A DNA stretch of 58,996 bases, taken from contig CAMYLA010000016.1 of NCBI GenBank assembly GCA_947259095.1, positions 1 to 58,996 of the forward strand. The letters are read 5' to 3'. Shown one piece after another: positions 1 through 7,560 of this stretch. Position 1 is the stretch's first letter, and each line of letters opens with the position of its first letter. The notes beneath the pieces are model-generated. The model ran no database searches and was not told the origin of the DNA. It saw only the letters and a program-made list of their open reading frames with translations. This DNA is from an uncultured Acidimicrobiaceae bacterium. GTDB taxonomy: Bacteria > Actinomycetota > Acidimicrobiia > Acidimicrobiales > SZUA-35. The position numbers were made by a program, and so were the translations under genes.

Positions 1-1755
1 GCCAAGGCGGTCGTCGACGATGCATACGACCGCCGGTCGGCGTCACGGTTCGGGCTCGAGAACGACTCGACGGCGATGAAGGGTGTGGTGGTCGACCCCG
101 ACGACCACGACTGGGGCGGCGACGAGCCCCTGCGCCGACCGTTCACCGGGGGCCCCGTCTACGAGATGCACGTCCGCGGGTTCACCGCCAACCCCAACTC
201 GGGGGTCCCGTCGGCTCGACGCGGCTCCTACGCCGGGGTGATCGACAAGATCCCTTACCTCCAACGGCTCGGGATCGAGGTCGTCGAGCTCCTGCCGGTG
301 TACCAGTTCGACCGTCAATCGGCTCCCCATGGGCTGCCGAACTACTGTGGCTACGAACCGGTCGCGTTCCTCGCCCCACACCGGGCCTACAGCTCCGATC
401 AGGGTCCGACCGGGCCCGTCGACGAGTTCCGCGACCTGGTCAAGGCGTTCCACCGTGCCGGAATCGAGGTCATCCTCGACGTGGTGTACAACCACACCGC
501 GGAGGACGGCGCAGGTGGCCCGACGATCTCGATGCGGGCGATCGACAACCACACCTACTACCTGCTCGACCCGAACGATCCGGCCGTCTACCTCGACAAC
601 AGCGGCGTCGGCAACACCCTCAACGCCAACCACACCGTCGTTCGACGGATGATCATCGACAGCCTCCGCTACTGGGTCGAGCACATGCACGTCGACGGGT
701 TCCGATTCGACCTCGCCTCCGTGCTGTCACGGGGCGAGGACGACCAGCCGCTCGCCGACCCGCCGATTTTGTGGGACATCGACACCGACCCGGTGCTGGC
801 CGGCACGAAGATCATCGCCGAGGCGTGGGACGCATCCGGGCTCTATCAGGTCGGCAACTTCGCCGGTGACCGCTGGGCCGTCTGGAACGGCCGCTACCGC
901 GACACGGTCCGGAGGTTCATCAAGGGTGACGGCGGCAGCGTCGGCGGCCTTGCCGACGCGATCAGCGGGAGCCCCAATTTGTTCGGCGACCCCGACCGCG
1001 ATCCGATGCGCAGCGTCAACTTCATCGACGCCCACGACGGGTTCACGCTCAACGACCTCGTCTCCTAGGACGACAAGCACAACGAGGCCAACGGCGAGGA
1101 CAACCGAGACGGCAGCAACCAGAACGACAGCTGGAACTGCGGCGTCGAGGGGCCGACCGACGACGCAGAGGTCAACGCGCTCCGTGCCCGTCAGGTGCGG
1201 AACCTGTTCTCGGTCCTCATGCTGTCGCAAGGCCGTCCCATGTTTGTCATGGGCGACGAGGTCCGGCGCACACAGGGCGGAAACAACAACGCCTACTGCC
1301 AAGACGACGAGACCGCCTGGTTCGACTGGGACGATCCGGACCGCCACGGCGACGTGCTGGCCTTCGTGCAGCGGCTGCTTCGTTTCCGTGTGGGCAGCCG
1401 GTTCTTCCGCGACGAGCGCTACTGGCGCCAGCCGGGCGGAACCGACATCGTCTGGCACGGTGTCGACCTCCACCGACCCGACTGGGGCGACACGTCACAC
1501 TCCCTCGCGTTCGAGCTCGTCCACACCACACGCCCCGACCAGCTGTATGTCGCGCTCAACGCCTATTGGGAGGACCTCGATTTCGAGATCCCACCTGCGG
1601 CCTCGGGCCAGGCGTGGTTGCTTGGCGTCGACACCGCCGCAGCGCCTCCCGACGACGTCCCGGGACCGCCCACTCCGATCGACGCGAACGCAGGCCGCAT
1701 CACCGTCGCGGCCCGATCGGTCGTGGTCCTCGGCGCAATCGCCACTGGGCACTGA
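1..1755 (+). pseudogene. glgX: Glycogen debranching enzyme GlgX, 5'-truncated by window edge and split by an in-frame TAG
   Basis: Reading frame 1 is open from the first base, so the N-terminus lies outside the window. GH13 landmarks are visible: the nucleophile region DGFRFDLASVL, the acid/base region IIAEAWDASG and the HDGFTLNDLVS segment. At 1066-1068 a TAG interrupts the frame; the same frame then continues DDKHNEANGEDNRDGSNQND, the block that directly follows in GlgX proteins, and runs to the TGA at 1753-1755. Relatives have an aromatic residue, usually Tyr, at the stop position, so one TAC/TAT to TAG change explains it. GlgX hydrolyses alpha-1,6 branches during glycogen breakdown. As it stands the gene yields a product ending after the catalytic core, unless the stop is suppressed or is a sequencing error. 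Family identity is certain; functional state is not. Confidence 0.9.
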
Positions 1756-2127
1756 ACGTTTTCGGCTACGAGGACGAGCGCTGTCTCAGCACCTGAGCGG
1801 AGCGCTACGTCATGCCCATCCCCTCCATCATCGCCGGCTTCGGTCGACTCCCCCACGAGCGGCGAGCTGCAAACCGAGGGTGTGTCATGAAGCCGGAAGG
1901 CGGCGCCTCAGAGCTTGTCGGGGAAGCGGTTCGCCCGGGCGGCCGACGCATCGACGAGTGACATCACACTCCGACCGACGTGCCCGCGCACGACGCTGCC
2001 GGCGCGGTCGTCGAGGAGGGGCGTGCGGTGATGGCGTGCGGTGACGACGTCGTCCGGGCCGCGCGGGTTGCTGCCTGCGTGCCGTCAATGCCGTTTCCGA
2101 CCAATGCCAGTGGAGCTGGTTCACTCG
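1756..2127. other. Intergenic region between glgX and tmRNA, no supported gene
   Basis: 372 bases without a convincing coding sequence. Open frames here are short and lack a recognisable product or ribosome-binding site. A minus-strand frame closing at 1908-1910 has a protein-like tail ending in ANRFPDKL, but it has a stop just upstream and no start, so at most it is a decayed remnant. A 10-bp copy of the tmRNA 3' end lies at 2110-2119. Confidence 0.5.
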
Positions 2128-2517
2128 TGGAGCTGGGGGGAATCGAACCCCCGTCCGTCGAGGAGTCACCGCTCGCGCTACGACCATTCCCGAGATACAG
2201 CGGTACGGCTGCTGCACTGCCGGGTCAGGGGGAACCCTGCGGGTTCCTTGCCGCCTGGTCTTTCCCAGGTGTCAGCGGTCTTTGCCTGCGGTCAGCGGTC
2301 TTTCCCGCCGTCCACCGCTGCTTCTGTTGCCGGGCTGCAGCGATCAGACCCCGCGTAGCCTCACGGCTCGCAATTTTCCTCGTGTTACCTAAATTGAATT
2401 AGGCAGCAAGAGCGAAGTCAGCTTTTTTGCCGCTTCTGAAAAACCCCGTTTAACGAGTCTGAGCAACTCGGGTCGCACAAACGACTTCTCGTCTCGACGT
2501 CGAAACCGATCAGCCCC
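2128..2517 (-). ncRNA. ssrA: Transfer-messenger RNA (tmRNA)
   Basis: tmRNA rescues ribosomes stalled on broken mRNAs and tags the nascent protein for degradation. On the minus strand the RNA begins GGGGCUG at 2517 and ends CAGCUCC plus discriminator A at 2128; these pair as a 7-bp acceptor stem with one G-U. The 3' end carries the T-arm motif GGUUCGAUUCC and the 5' end the conserved GGUUUCGACG. CCA is not encoded. The tag frame ends at the TAA at 2399-2401 and reads GKKADFALAA going back to 2431; the resume codon (GGC, or one or two codons upstream) is uncertain. The pseudoknot region holds a 20-bp tandem duplication at 2271-2310. It lies downstream of smpB on the same strand, the usual arrangement. 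Length is 390 nt. Confidence 0.95.
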
Positions 2518-2745
2518 GAGATGGTGTGTCCGGTGGAGTCGATGACGGCATCGGCCGGTGATGGCCGATGCGTGATGTCTGTGATGGTGGAACCAGCGAT
2601 GTCAAGGAACGACGCCACCGGAAGAGATGGCCAAGAACCATTGTAGCTCAGCCGATCGTCCACGGTGCCGGCGACCGGTCGACGCCGGAGGAAAGCATCC
2701 GGGGCCGATGCCCGGTCGATCGCCAGGATCGGCCGGGGGCCGCGG

Positions 2746-3207
2746 TCAGCGCCGGTTTCTTCTCGCCAGCTCTCGACGGGCCTCGCGATCGGCATCCCGC
2801 TTGGCGATCATCTGCCGCTTGTCGACCGTCTTGCGGCCTCGGCCCAGGCCCAGCTCCACTTTGGCCCGGTTGTCCTTGAAGTAGAGGGCCATCGGGACCA
2901 GCGCCAGATGATCCTGGTCGGTTTTGGAGTTGAGGCGATCGAGCTCGGCCCGGTGCATCAACAGCTTGCGTTTGCGGGTCGGCTCGTTCTCGACGTGGCT
3001 GCTGGCCCGGGAGTACGGCGAGATGTGGAGCCCGACCAACCACAGCTCCCCCTGGTCGAAGCGGGCGTAGGCGTCGCTGATCTGGACCTTGGACTCGCGG
3101 AGCGACTTCACCTCGCTGCCCCGCAGCACGAGACCGGCCTCGAAGGTCTCGGAGATCTCGTAGTTTCGTCGCGCCTGCTTGTTGGTGGCGACCATCTTCA
3201 CGGCCAT
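2746..3207 (-). CDS. smpB: SsrA-binding protein SmpB
   Basis: A 153-residue protein of normal family length. SmpB binds the tRNA-like domain of tmRNA and delivers it to stalled ribosomes. Recognisable features are the N-terminal NKQARRNYEI segment, the OB-fold core with GSEVKSLR and DAYARF, and the basic C-terminal tail GRKTVDKRQMIAKRDADREA that becomes helical in the decoding centre. Translation may start at 3207 (MAVKMVATNK) or four codons later at the second Met; both are plausible. About 230 bases separate it from ssrA on the same strand, and it faces mec divergently across the 14-bp repeat array. Confidence 0.97.
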   Translation of the reverse strand: MAVKMVATNKQARRNYEISETFEAGLVLRGSEVKSLRESKVQISDAYARFDQGELWLVGLHISPYSRASSHVENEPTRKRKLLMHRAELDRLNSKTDQDHLALVPMALYFKDNRAKVELGLGRGRKTVDKRQMIAKRDADREARRELARRNRR

Positions 3208-3280
3208 GTTGTCAGGGTACCGCTGGCCGGCAGCCAGCGGCGGAGGAGCCGCTCAGGGCCCGACGCTAGCCTCGGAACGG

Positions 3281-3350
3281 GGTTGTAGGACAGCGGTTGT
3301 AGGACAGTGGTTGTAGGACAGTGGTTGTAGGACAGGGGTTGGAGGAGATG
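3281..3350. repeat. 14-bp tandem repeat array (four units plus a degenerate fifth) leading into mec
   Basis: The unit GGTTGTAGGACAGT occurs four times head to tail at 3281-3294, 3295-3308, 3309-3322 and 3323-3336; units differ only in the last base (C, T, T, G). A fifth, diverged copy beginning GGTTGGAGGAGATGG runs into the possible ribosome-binding site and ATG of the downstream gene. The unit is not a multiple of three and the array lies in the divergent smpB/mec promoter region, so it is not coding. Confidence 0.9.
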
Positions 3351-3782
3351 GCGTTGAGGAACACGGTGTTGGAGATGACCCGAACCCACTGGCTCGAGAT
3401 GCTGGCCGAAGCCTGGCGGGCCTACCCGCTCGAAGGATGTGGCCTGTTGATAGGGGAGCCGGGCGGCGATTCGGTCCACCGTTTCGTCCCCATCGAGAAC
3501 GAGGCCCGGTCCTCTCGTGTCTACCGTCTGGATGGAGGCCAGTTCGCCAGAGCGGCGATGGATGCCGATGACCACGGCCTCGACGTCATCGGGGTGATGC
3601 ATTCCCACACCCATACCGCCGCCTACCCCTCACCGACCGATGTCGCCGAGGCTTCGATGCCGCTTGTTCCCCCGCACTGGCACTGGGTGATCGTCAGCCT
3701 GGCCTGGGGTTATCCCGAACTTCATAGTTTCAGAATCGCCGGTCAGGGAATAGATGAAGAGCAGGTTTTGTTGTTGCAGTAG
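3348..3782 (+). CDS. mec: JAMM/M67-family metallopeptidase, Mec-type
   Basis: About 144 residues. The zinc motif HSHTHTAAYPSPTD matches the JAMM signature HxH-x7-S-x2-D exactly, and a Glu in PLEGCG supplies the usual upstream acid. In M. tuberculosis the homologue Mec releases cysteine from the C-terminus of the sulfur carrier CysO. The next two genes here are cysO and cysM, so the same role is very likely. The start is uncertain: ATG 3348 has GGAGG only about two bases away, GTG 3366 is better spaced from a GAGGA, and ATG 3375 gives an N-terminus (MTRTHWLEM) close to relatives. The 3' end is locally AT-richer than the surrounding sequence. Confidence 0.88.
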   Translation: MALRNTVLEMTRTHWLEMLAEAWRAYPLEGCGLLIGEPGGDSVHRFVPIENEARSSRVYRLDGGQFARAAMDADDHGLDVIGVMHSHTHTAAYPSPTDVAEASMPLVPPHWHWVIVSLAWGYPELHSFRIAGQGIDEEQVLLLQ

Positions 3783-3876
3783 AATCCCTACTAAGTAGAT
3801 CGGATTTACCGGGAATCCATTCAAGCCTTCCCCCGAGGCTCCTCGGAGCCGGTGATCCGACTGCTCAGTAGGGATT
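3783..3876. promoter_or_regulatory. Long imperfect inverted repeat in the mec-cysO gap (candidate structured leader)
   Basis: The left arm starts AATCCCTACT right after the mec stop codon (3783-3792) and the right arm ends AGTAGGGATT (3867-3876). Complementarity continues inward through TCGGAT/ATCCGA and ACCGG/CCGGT, giving roughly 28 nearly continuous base pairs. The enclosed segment (about 3813-3848) has its own pairing, AGCCT with AGGCT and CTCC with GGAG. Transcribed, it would form a long stem with a branched top ending about 40 bases before the cysO start codon. It could be a regulatory leader, an mRNA-processing site or a small palindromic repeat element. Confidence 0.6.
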
Positions 3877-3918
3877 GTTCACCGGGCCATCGTGGCCCGC
3901 TACCAGCTGGAGGTTCTC

Positions 3919-4200
3919 ATGGCCACCGTTCTAGTTCGTCTCCCAACCGTTCTTCGCACCGCAACCGAAGGGCAGTCCAAGGTCTCGGTTGACGGTGACG
4001 CCATCGGCCAGGTGGTCGATCGACTGATCGCCAGCTACCCGGGCCTTGGCGACAACCTCGTCGACGATCAGGGTGAGGTACGTAAGTTCGTCAACATCTA
4101 CCTGAACGACGAGGACATCCGATTCCTGGAGAAGCTGGAAACGCCGGTGGTCGATGGCGACGAGGTCGCCATCCTGCCTGCGGTGGCCGGCGGACAGTAG
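3919..4200 (+). CDS. cysO: CysO-type sulfur carrier protein (ThiS/MoaD fold), C-terminus Gly-Gly-Gln
   Basis: 93 residues starting at the ATG at 3919, which has CTGGAGG five to six bases upstream; an earlier in-frame Met at 3892 lacks such a site. It is a beta-grasp sulfur carrier: the C-terminal Gly becomes a thiocarboxylate that CysM uses to convert O-phosphoserine to a carrier-bound cysteine, which Mec then cleaves off. The ladder VVDGDEVAILPAVAGG is typical. Unusually, the sequence ends GGQ rather than GG, so one residue must be removed before activation. The adjacent JAMM protease is the obvious candidate. The gap to cysM is 10 bases. Confidence 0.92.
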   Translation: MATVLVRLPTVLRTATEGQSKVSVDGDAIGQVVDRLIASYPGLGDNLVDDQGEVRKFVNIYLNDEDIRFLEKLETPVVDGDEVAILPAVAGGQ

Positions 4201-4210
4201 CCGGGCGGCC

Positions 4211-5161
4211 ATGGCGGTCTACGGTTCGGTCCTGGAGCTGATCGGGGAAACCCCGATTGTCGACGTCTCCCAACTCAGCCCCAAGCCGGGCGTGAGGATC
4301 CTGGCCAAGCTCGAGGGGCAGAACCCGGCGGGCTCGGTCAAGGACCGCATCGCCATGGCCATGGTCTCCGCAGCCGAGGCCGAAGGAACCCTCACTCCGG
4401 GTTCGGTGATCATCGAGCCGTCGTCGGGCAATACTGGGATCGCCCTTGCCATGATCTCCCGTATCCGGGGGTACCACCTCAAGGTCGTCCTGCCCCAGAA
4501 CGTGACCACCGAGCGTCGGGATCTGCTCGCCGCCTACGGCGCCGAGATCATCCCGTCACCGGGTGAAGAGGGCTCGAACGGCGCAGTTCGCCTGGCGGAG
4601 AAGCTGGCGGCCGAGAATCCGGAGTGGGTCTTCCTGTACCAGTACGGGAACAAGGCCAATCCGACCGCTCATCTCACCGGCACCGGCCCCGAGATTCTGC
4701 GGGACGTGCCGGAGATCACCCACTTCGTTGCCGGGCTCGGCACCAGCGGCACGTTGATGGGGGTCGGCCGCTACCTCAAGGAGCAGAAGCCGTCGGTCAA
4801 GGTCTACGCCGTCGAACCCCCCAGTGGCGAACGGGTCGAGGGGTTGCGGAACCTGCACGACGGCTACATCCCGCCGATCTTCGATGACTGGGGTGGCATG
4901 GACATCCTCGACGGCAAGCGGATCGTTCGTCCCATCGACTCGTTGACCTGGACAAGGAGGCTGGTGGAGGATGCCGGCATCTTCGCCGGCATCAGCAGCG
5001 GTGCCGCATTGGCTGGAGCGGTCAAGATCGCCGAGCGGATCGATGAGGGCGTGATCGTCTTCGTGGTCTGCGACGGCGGTTGGAAGTACCTCTCGACCGG
5101 GGCCTACAGCGAGCCGATCGAGACGATCGTCGAGACCCTGGACGACGTCATCTACTTCTGA
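4211..5161 (+). CDS. cysM: CysO-dependent cysteine synthase CysM (PLP enzyme)
   Basis: 316 residues, normal for the family. Fold-type II PLP enzyme: the PLP lysine lies in GSVKDR, the substrate/phosphate loop in SSGNTG, and a Gly-rich PLP-phosphate loop in GLGTSGTLMG. The order mec-cysO-cysM matches the M. tuberculosis route in which O-phosphoserine and CysO thiocarboxylate give cysteine independently of sulfide. That context, more than sequence alone, decides for CysM over an ordinary O-acetylserine sulfhydrylase. The start at 4211 follows cysO by 10 bases and gives MAVYGSVLELIGETP; an earlier ATG at 4154 lies inside cysO and adds a non-conserved peptide. Confidence 0.93.
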   Translation: MAVYGSVLELIGETPIVDVSQLSPKPGVRILAKLEGQNPAGSVKDRIAMAMVSAAEAEGTLTPGSVIIEPSSGNTGIALAMISRIRGYHLKVVLPQNVTTERRDLLAAYGAEIIPSPGEEGSNGAVRLAEKLAAENPEWVFLYQYGNKANPTAHLTGTGPEILRDVPEITHFVAGLGTSGTLMGVGRYLKEQKPSVKVYAVEPPSGERVEGLRNLHDGYIPPIFDDWGGMDILDGKRIVRPIDSLTWTRRLVEDAGIFAGISSGAALAGAVKIAERIDEGVIVFVVCDGGWKYLSTGAYSEPIETIVETLDDVIYF

Positions 5162-5177
5162 GCCCCTCCGCGGCCTC

Positions 5178-5209
5178 GCCTGGTGTCATCGGGTGACCGG
5201 CGGCCAGGC
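5178..5209. terminator. Possible bidirectional hairpin terminator between cysM and the convergent coiled-coil gene
   Basis: Outer arms GCCTGG (5178-5183) and CCAGGC (5204-5209) enclose a second stem GTCA/TGAC with loop TCGGG. It sits in the 60-base gap between two convergent genes. There is only a weak pyrimidine stretch after it, so termination is a guess. Confidence 0.35.
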
Positions 5210-5221
5210 TCTTCTGCCGGC

Positions 5222-5887
5222 TCAGGACTTGCGGGTCTGCTTCAGGCGTCGCCGGCCAAGCCACCCCACTGCGGCTTGAAGCTCGTCACGCTCCCGCTCC
5301 AGCGTTCCGATGCGTTGGGCGAGGTAGGAGCGCTGGGATCGTTCGTGGTTCAATTGCTGGCGGATCTCGTCGGTCCTGGCTTCTGCAACCGCTCGCTGTT
5401 TGTCCAGTTCGGCGGCGGCGGACCTGGCATGGGCCAGCTCCGCGGTTGCCCGGTGCCGCTCGGCCCGCTCGGCGTCGAGGTCATCGGCCGCCACCCTCAT
5501 CTTGCGGGCCATGTTTTGAGCTTCGGCCCTGGCTGCCGTGGCCTGTGTCTTGGCAAGAACCACGGCGGCATGAGCTGCCAGCGTCTCTGAAATGTAACGG
5601 TCCAGCTGTTCAGGAATATCCGAAGGAGCCGGCCGTTTCCCCGTCAGGTCGAGCGGCCAGCCTTCCCGCTCGGCGATGGCGGCCAAGGCGGTGGCGGGAA
5701 GTGACCAGGCGTTGTCGGCCTTGACCGCCTCGGGAACGGCGCCGCCCTCCAGCCTGCTGCGGAGGGTCTGTTGGGAGACCCCGAACGCACGGGCAGCCTC
5801 GGTTAGTTGTACCAGCTCTGCGCCATTCACGGATGAAGCATATGCACCGACCTCAGGTGGTTCAAGGAATGAAAAAAGAAGCCACAC
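5222..5887 (-). CDS. Helix-turn-helix plus coiled-coil protein, paralogue of the protein at 41.3-42.4 kb
   Basis: 221 residues, function unknown. Residues about 25-75 (AELVQLTEAARAFGVSQQTL and following) look like an excisionase/MerR-type DNA-binding helix-turn-helix with the pattern GVSQQTLRSRLEGGAVPEA. Residues about 95-205 are a long Ala/Glu/Arg-rich coiled coil. The tail is very basic (GWLGRRRLKQTRKS). No membrane segment or signal peptide is obvious. The window contains a second protein with the same order of parts and similar N- and C-termini. The start is unsure: the GTG at 5887 and the GTG at 5830 (VNGAELVQL) both lack a strong ribosome-binding site. It is convergent with cysM. Confidence 0.75.
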   Translation of the reverse strand: MWLLFSFLEPPEVGAYASSVNGAELVQLTEAARAFGVSQQTLRSRLEGGAVPEAVKADNAWSLPATALAAIAEREGWPLDLTGKRPAPSDIPEQLDRYISETLAAHAAVVLAKTQATAARAEAQNMARKMRVAADDLDAERAERHRATAELAHARSAAAELDKQRAVAEARTDEIRQQLNHERSQRSYLAQRIGTLERERDELQAAVGWLGRRRLKQTRKS

Positions 5888-6023
5888 GCGGTCTCATTTC
5901 TGAAATATTCCCGAGTCCGGACTAATCCATTTGGCAACTCACGACGGTTGCTTTTAGCTCAATGTCCCTGGTGCCGCTCGAATGCGGAAGTATCGACTGC
6001 GGCTGCATCCGGCCGCAGACGGT

Positions 6024-6920
6024 TCATCGTGTGTGGTCTACGGTGTCGTCGACGGAGTGGTTGACGGTGTGGTTGACGGAGTGGTTGACGGTGTCGCCGA
6101 GAATGTGGCCGAGGACCTCGTCGAGCAACGGTTGCGGACCGTCCTTGAACTCCGCCATCCGCTGGTACAACTCGGACGCACCGGCATGGAAATCGCCGGG
6201 TAGGCCGGCCTCGGCCATCGTGTCGGCGATCTCGGTCATTTCGCCGGCGAACCGCCAGGCCTTCGGGCTGACCGCCGCTGCGAGACGCTGCGACCGCTCG
6301 GTCAGCCCGGGTTGCGACAGGTCCCATTCGGCCCGGAGGGCGTCGGTGACGCCGGTGGCCTCGGCCAATGCGTTGACCGCCAGGAGCAGGGCGCTCGATC
6401 CTTTCGTCCAGCCGGCATAGGCCATCTTGAGCGCAGAGGCCGCGCCATCGGCGGCCGAGTCGGAGATGGCTCTGACGTCGAGCGCAGACCCGGCCCAGTG
6501 GGCGGCCACCTCCGCCGCGTCCGATCCGGCGAGGTACATCCTGGTCGTCCCGGGTGTGGTCGCCGGCGGCCCGATGACGCCGCCATCGACGAACCGGGGA
6601 AAGTGCGCCCCGATCGTCTTGGAGGTGGCGGGTGAGATGGCATTGGCATCGACGTAGATCCCGTCGAAGCCGAGGCCCTCGACCTGCTCGGCGACCTCGG
6701 TCGCCGCCGCCGGAGGGCAGATCGACACGACGATGTCGGCCTGCTCGCACAGCGCCGCGCAGTCTCCGACATCGGTGAGACCGGCGCTGCGGGCACGCTC
6801 GGCGGTGGCGGCGGAACGGCCGATCCCGGCCCAGATCGTCAGGACGTCCGGCTTGGTCCCGGCGGTTGCGGCCAGGGTCACGCCCATCTGGCCGGGGTGG
6901 AGGAATCCAATGGTGGTCAT
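6024..6920 (-). CDS. NAD(P)-dependent dehydrogenase, 6-phosphogluconate/3-hydroxyisobutyrate type with DUF1932-like C-terminus
   Basis: 298 residues. The N-terminus MTTIGFLHPGQMGVTLA is a Rossmann nucleotide-binding motif of the beta-hydroxyacid dehydrogenase superfamily. The substrate loop DGGVIGPPATTPGTTRMYLAG and the following helical region with a conserved Lys in ALKMAYAGWTKGSSAL fit the DUF1932-containing subfamily. The exact substrate cannot be read from sequence. The last 20 or so residues are a tetrapeptide repeat of V-N/D-H/D-S/T type, encoded by a 12-bp-based repeat at about 6036-6090, and look like a recent low-complexity extension. The gene is divergent from the Lrp-type regulator, 150 bases apart. 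Confidence 0.85.
   Translation of the reverse strand: MTTIGFLHPGQMGVTLAATAGTKPDVLTIWAGIGRSAATAERARSAGLTDVGDCAALCEQADIVVSICPPAAATEVAEQVEGLGFDGIYVDANAISPATSKTIGAHFPRFVDGGVIGPPATTPGTTRMYLAGSDAAEVAAHWAGSALDVRAISDSAADGAASALKMAYAGWTKGSSALLLAVNALAEATGVTDALRAEWDLSQPGLTERSQRLAAAVSPKAWRFAGEMTEIADTMAEAGLPGDFHAGASELYQRMAEFKDGPQPLLDEVLGHILGDTVNHSVNHTVNHSVDDTVDHTR
6036..6093. repeat. 12-bp tandem repeats encoding the C-terminal tail of the dehydrogenase
   Basis: On the plus strand the core GTGGTTGACGGW recurs head to tail with small variations, each unit of twelve bases encoding four residues of the Val-Asn-His-Ser/Thr type on the minus strand. The repeat ends shortly before the stop codon, so copy-number change would lengthen or shorten the tail without a frameshift. 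Confidence 0.75.
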
Positions 6921-7070
6921 GGCGTCATGGTGTCAGCCGACCACGGTGCCGGCCAACCTGGCCATGACCACCGGCCGCCGGTCAGCCGACGATCGCCGCC
7001 GCTTCGGCCATGGCCCGGCCCGGCTCGCCGCTGCCGGCGGTGGGAAGCCCGGCGCGGATCCAGTCGAACT

Positions 7071-7538
7071 ATGGACCTGGGTATACGATGCCAGATCGAC
7101 CAGACTGACTGGAAAATCCTTGAGCTGCTCCAGGCCGACGGGCGCCTGTCCTTCAGCGAGCTCGGGCGCCAGGTTTCGATGAGTGCGCCGGCGGTCACCG
7201 AGCGGGTCAGGCGACTGGAGGAGATGGGGGTGATCACCGGGTACCGGGCGGTGGTGGATCACGAACGGCTCGGTGCCGCCATCCAGGCCATCATCCGCGT
7301 TCGGACCGACCGTCAGAATCACGACGAGGTCTTCGAAGCCATGGCCGATCGGCCCGAGATTCGCTGGTGTCATGTCGTCACCGGCGACGACTACCTGGTG
7401 GTCAAAGTGGCCTGTCCCGATATCTCCACGCTGGAGGAGGCAACCGGGTTCCTATCCCGTTTCGGCTCGACCACCACGTCGGTGGTGTTCTCCACCCCCA
7501 TCGCCGACGCCCCGGTGACACCCGAGCTCGTCGGCTGA
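7071..7538 (+). CDS. Lrp/AsnC-family transcriptional regulator
   Basis: 155 residues. The N-terminus IDQTDWKILELLQADGRLSF followed by SELGRQVSMSAPAVTERVRR is the AsnC-type winged helix. The C-terminal half, GYRAVVDHERLGAAIQAIIR onward, is the ligand-binding RAM domain with the conserved VTGDDYLVVKV strand. These regulators form octamers and usually answer to amino acids. The start ATG at 7071 gives MDLGIRCQIDQTDW; it has no upstream ribosome-binding site, so the transcript may be leaderless. It is divergent from the dehydrogenase at 6920, which is a natural candidate target. Confidence 0.93.
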   Translation: MDLGIRCQIDQTDWKILELLQADGRLSFSELGRQVSMSAPAVTERVRRLEEMGVITGYRAVVDHERLGAAIQAIIRVRTDRQNHDEVFEAMADRPEIRWCHVVTGDDYLVVKVACPDISTLEEATGFLSRFGSTTTSVVFSTPIADAPVTPELVG

Positions 7539-7560
7539 GGTCCCCCCGATCGCAGATCCG

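Noticed and set aside
1908..2085. Minus-strand frame ending ANRFPDKL that looks protein-like
   Set aside because: A stop lies just upstream, no start or ribosome-binding site is present, and no family is recognised; at best a decayed remnant.
1980..2402. Long plus-strand open frame of about 140 codons
   Set aside because: It lies across the antisense of the tmRNA, which explains the sequence fully; it has no ribosome-binding site or recognisable protein.
5932..5957. Hairpin GCAAC/GTTGC followed by TTTT as a terminator
   Set aside because: The T-run is on the wrong side for the minus-strand genes that flank it and no plus-strand gene ends there.
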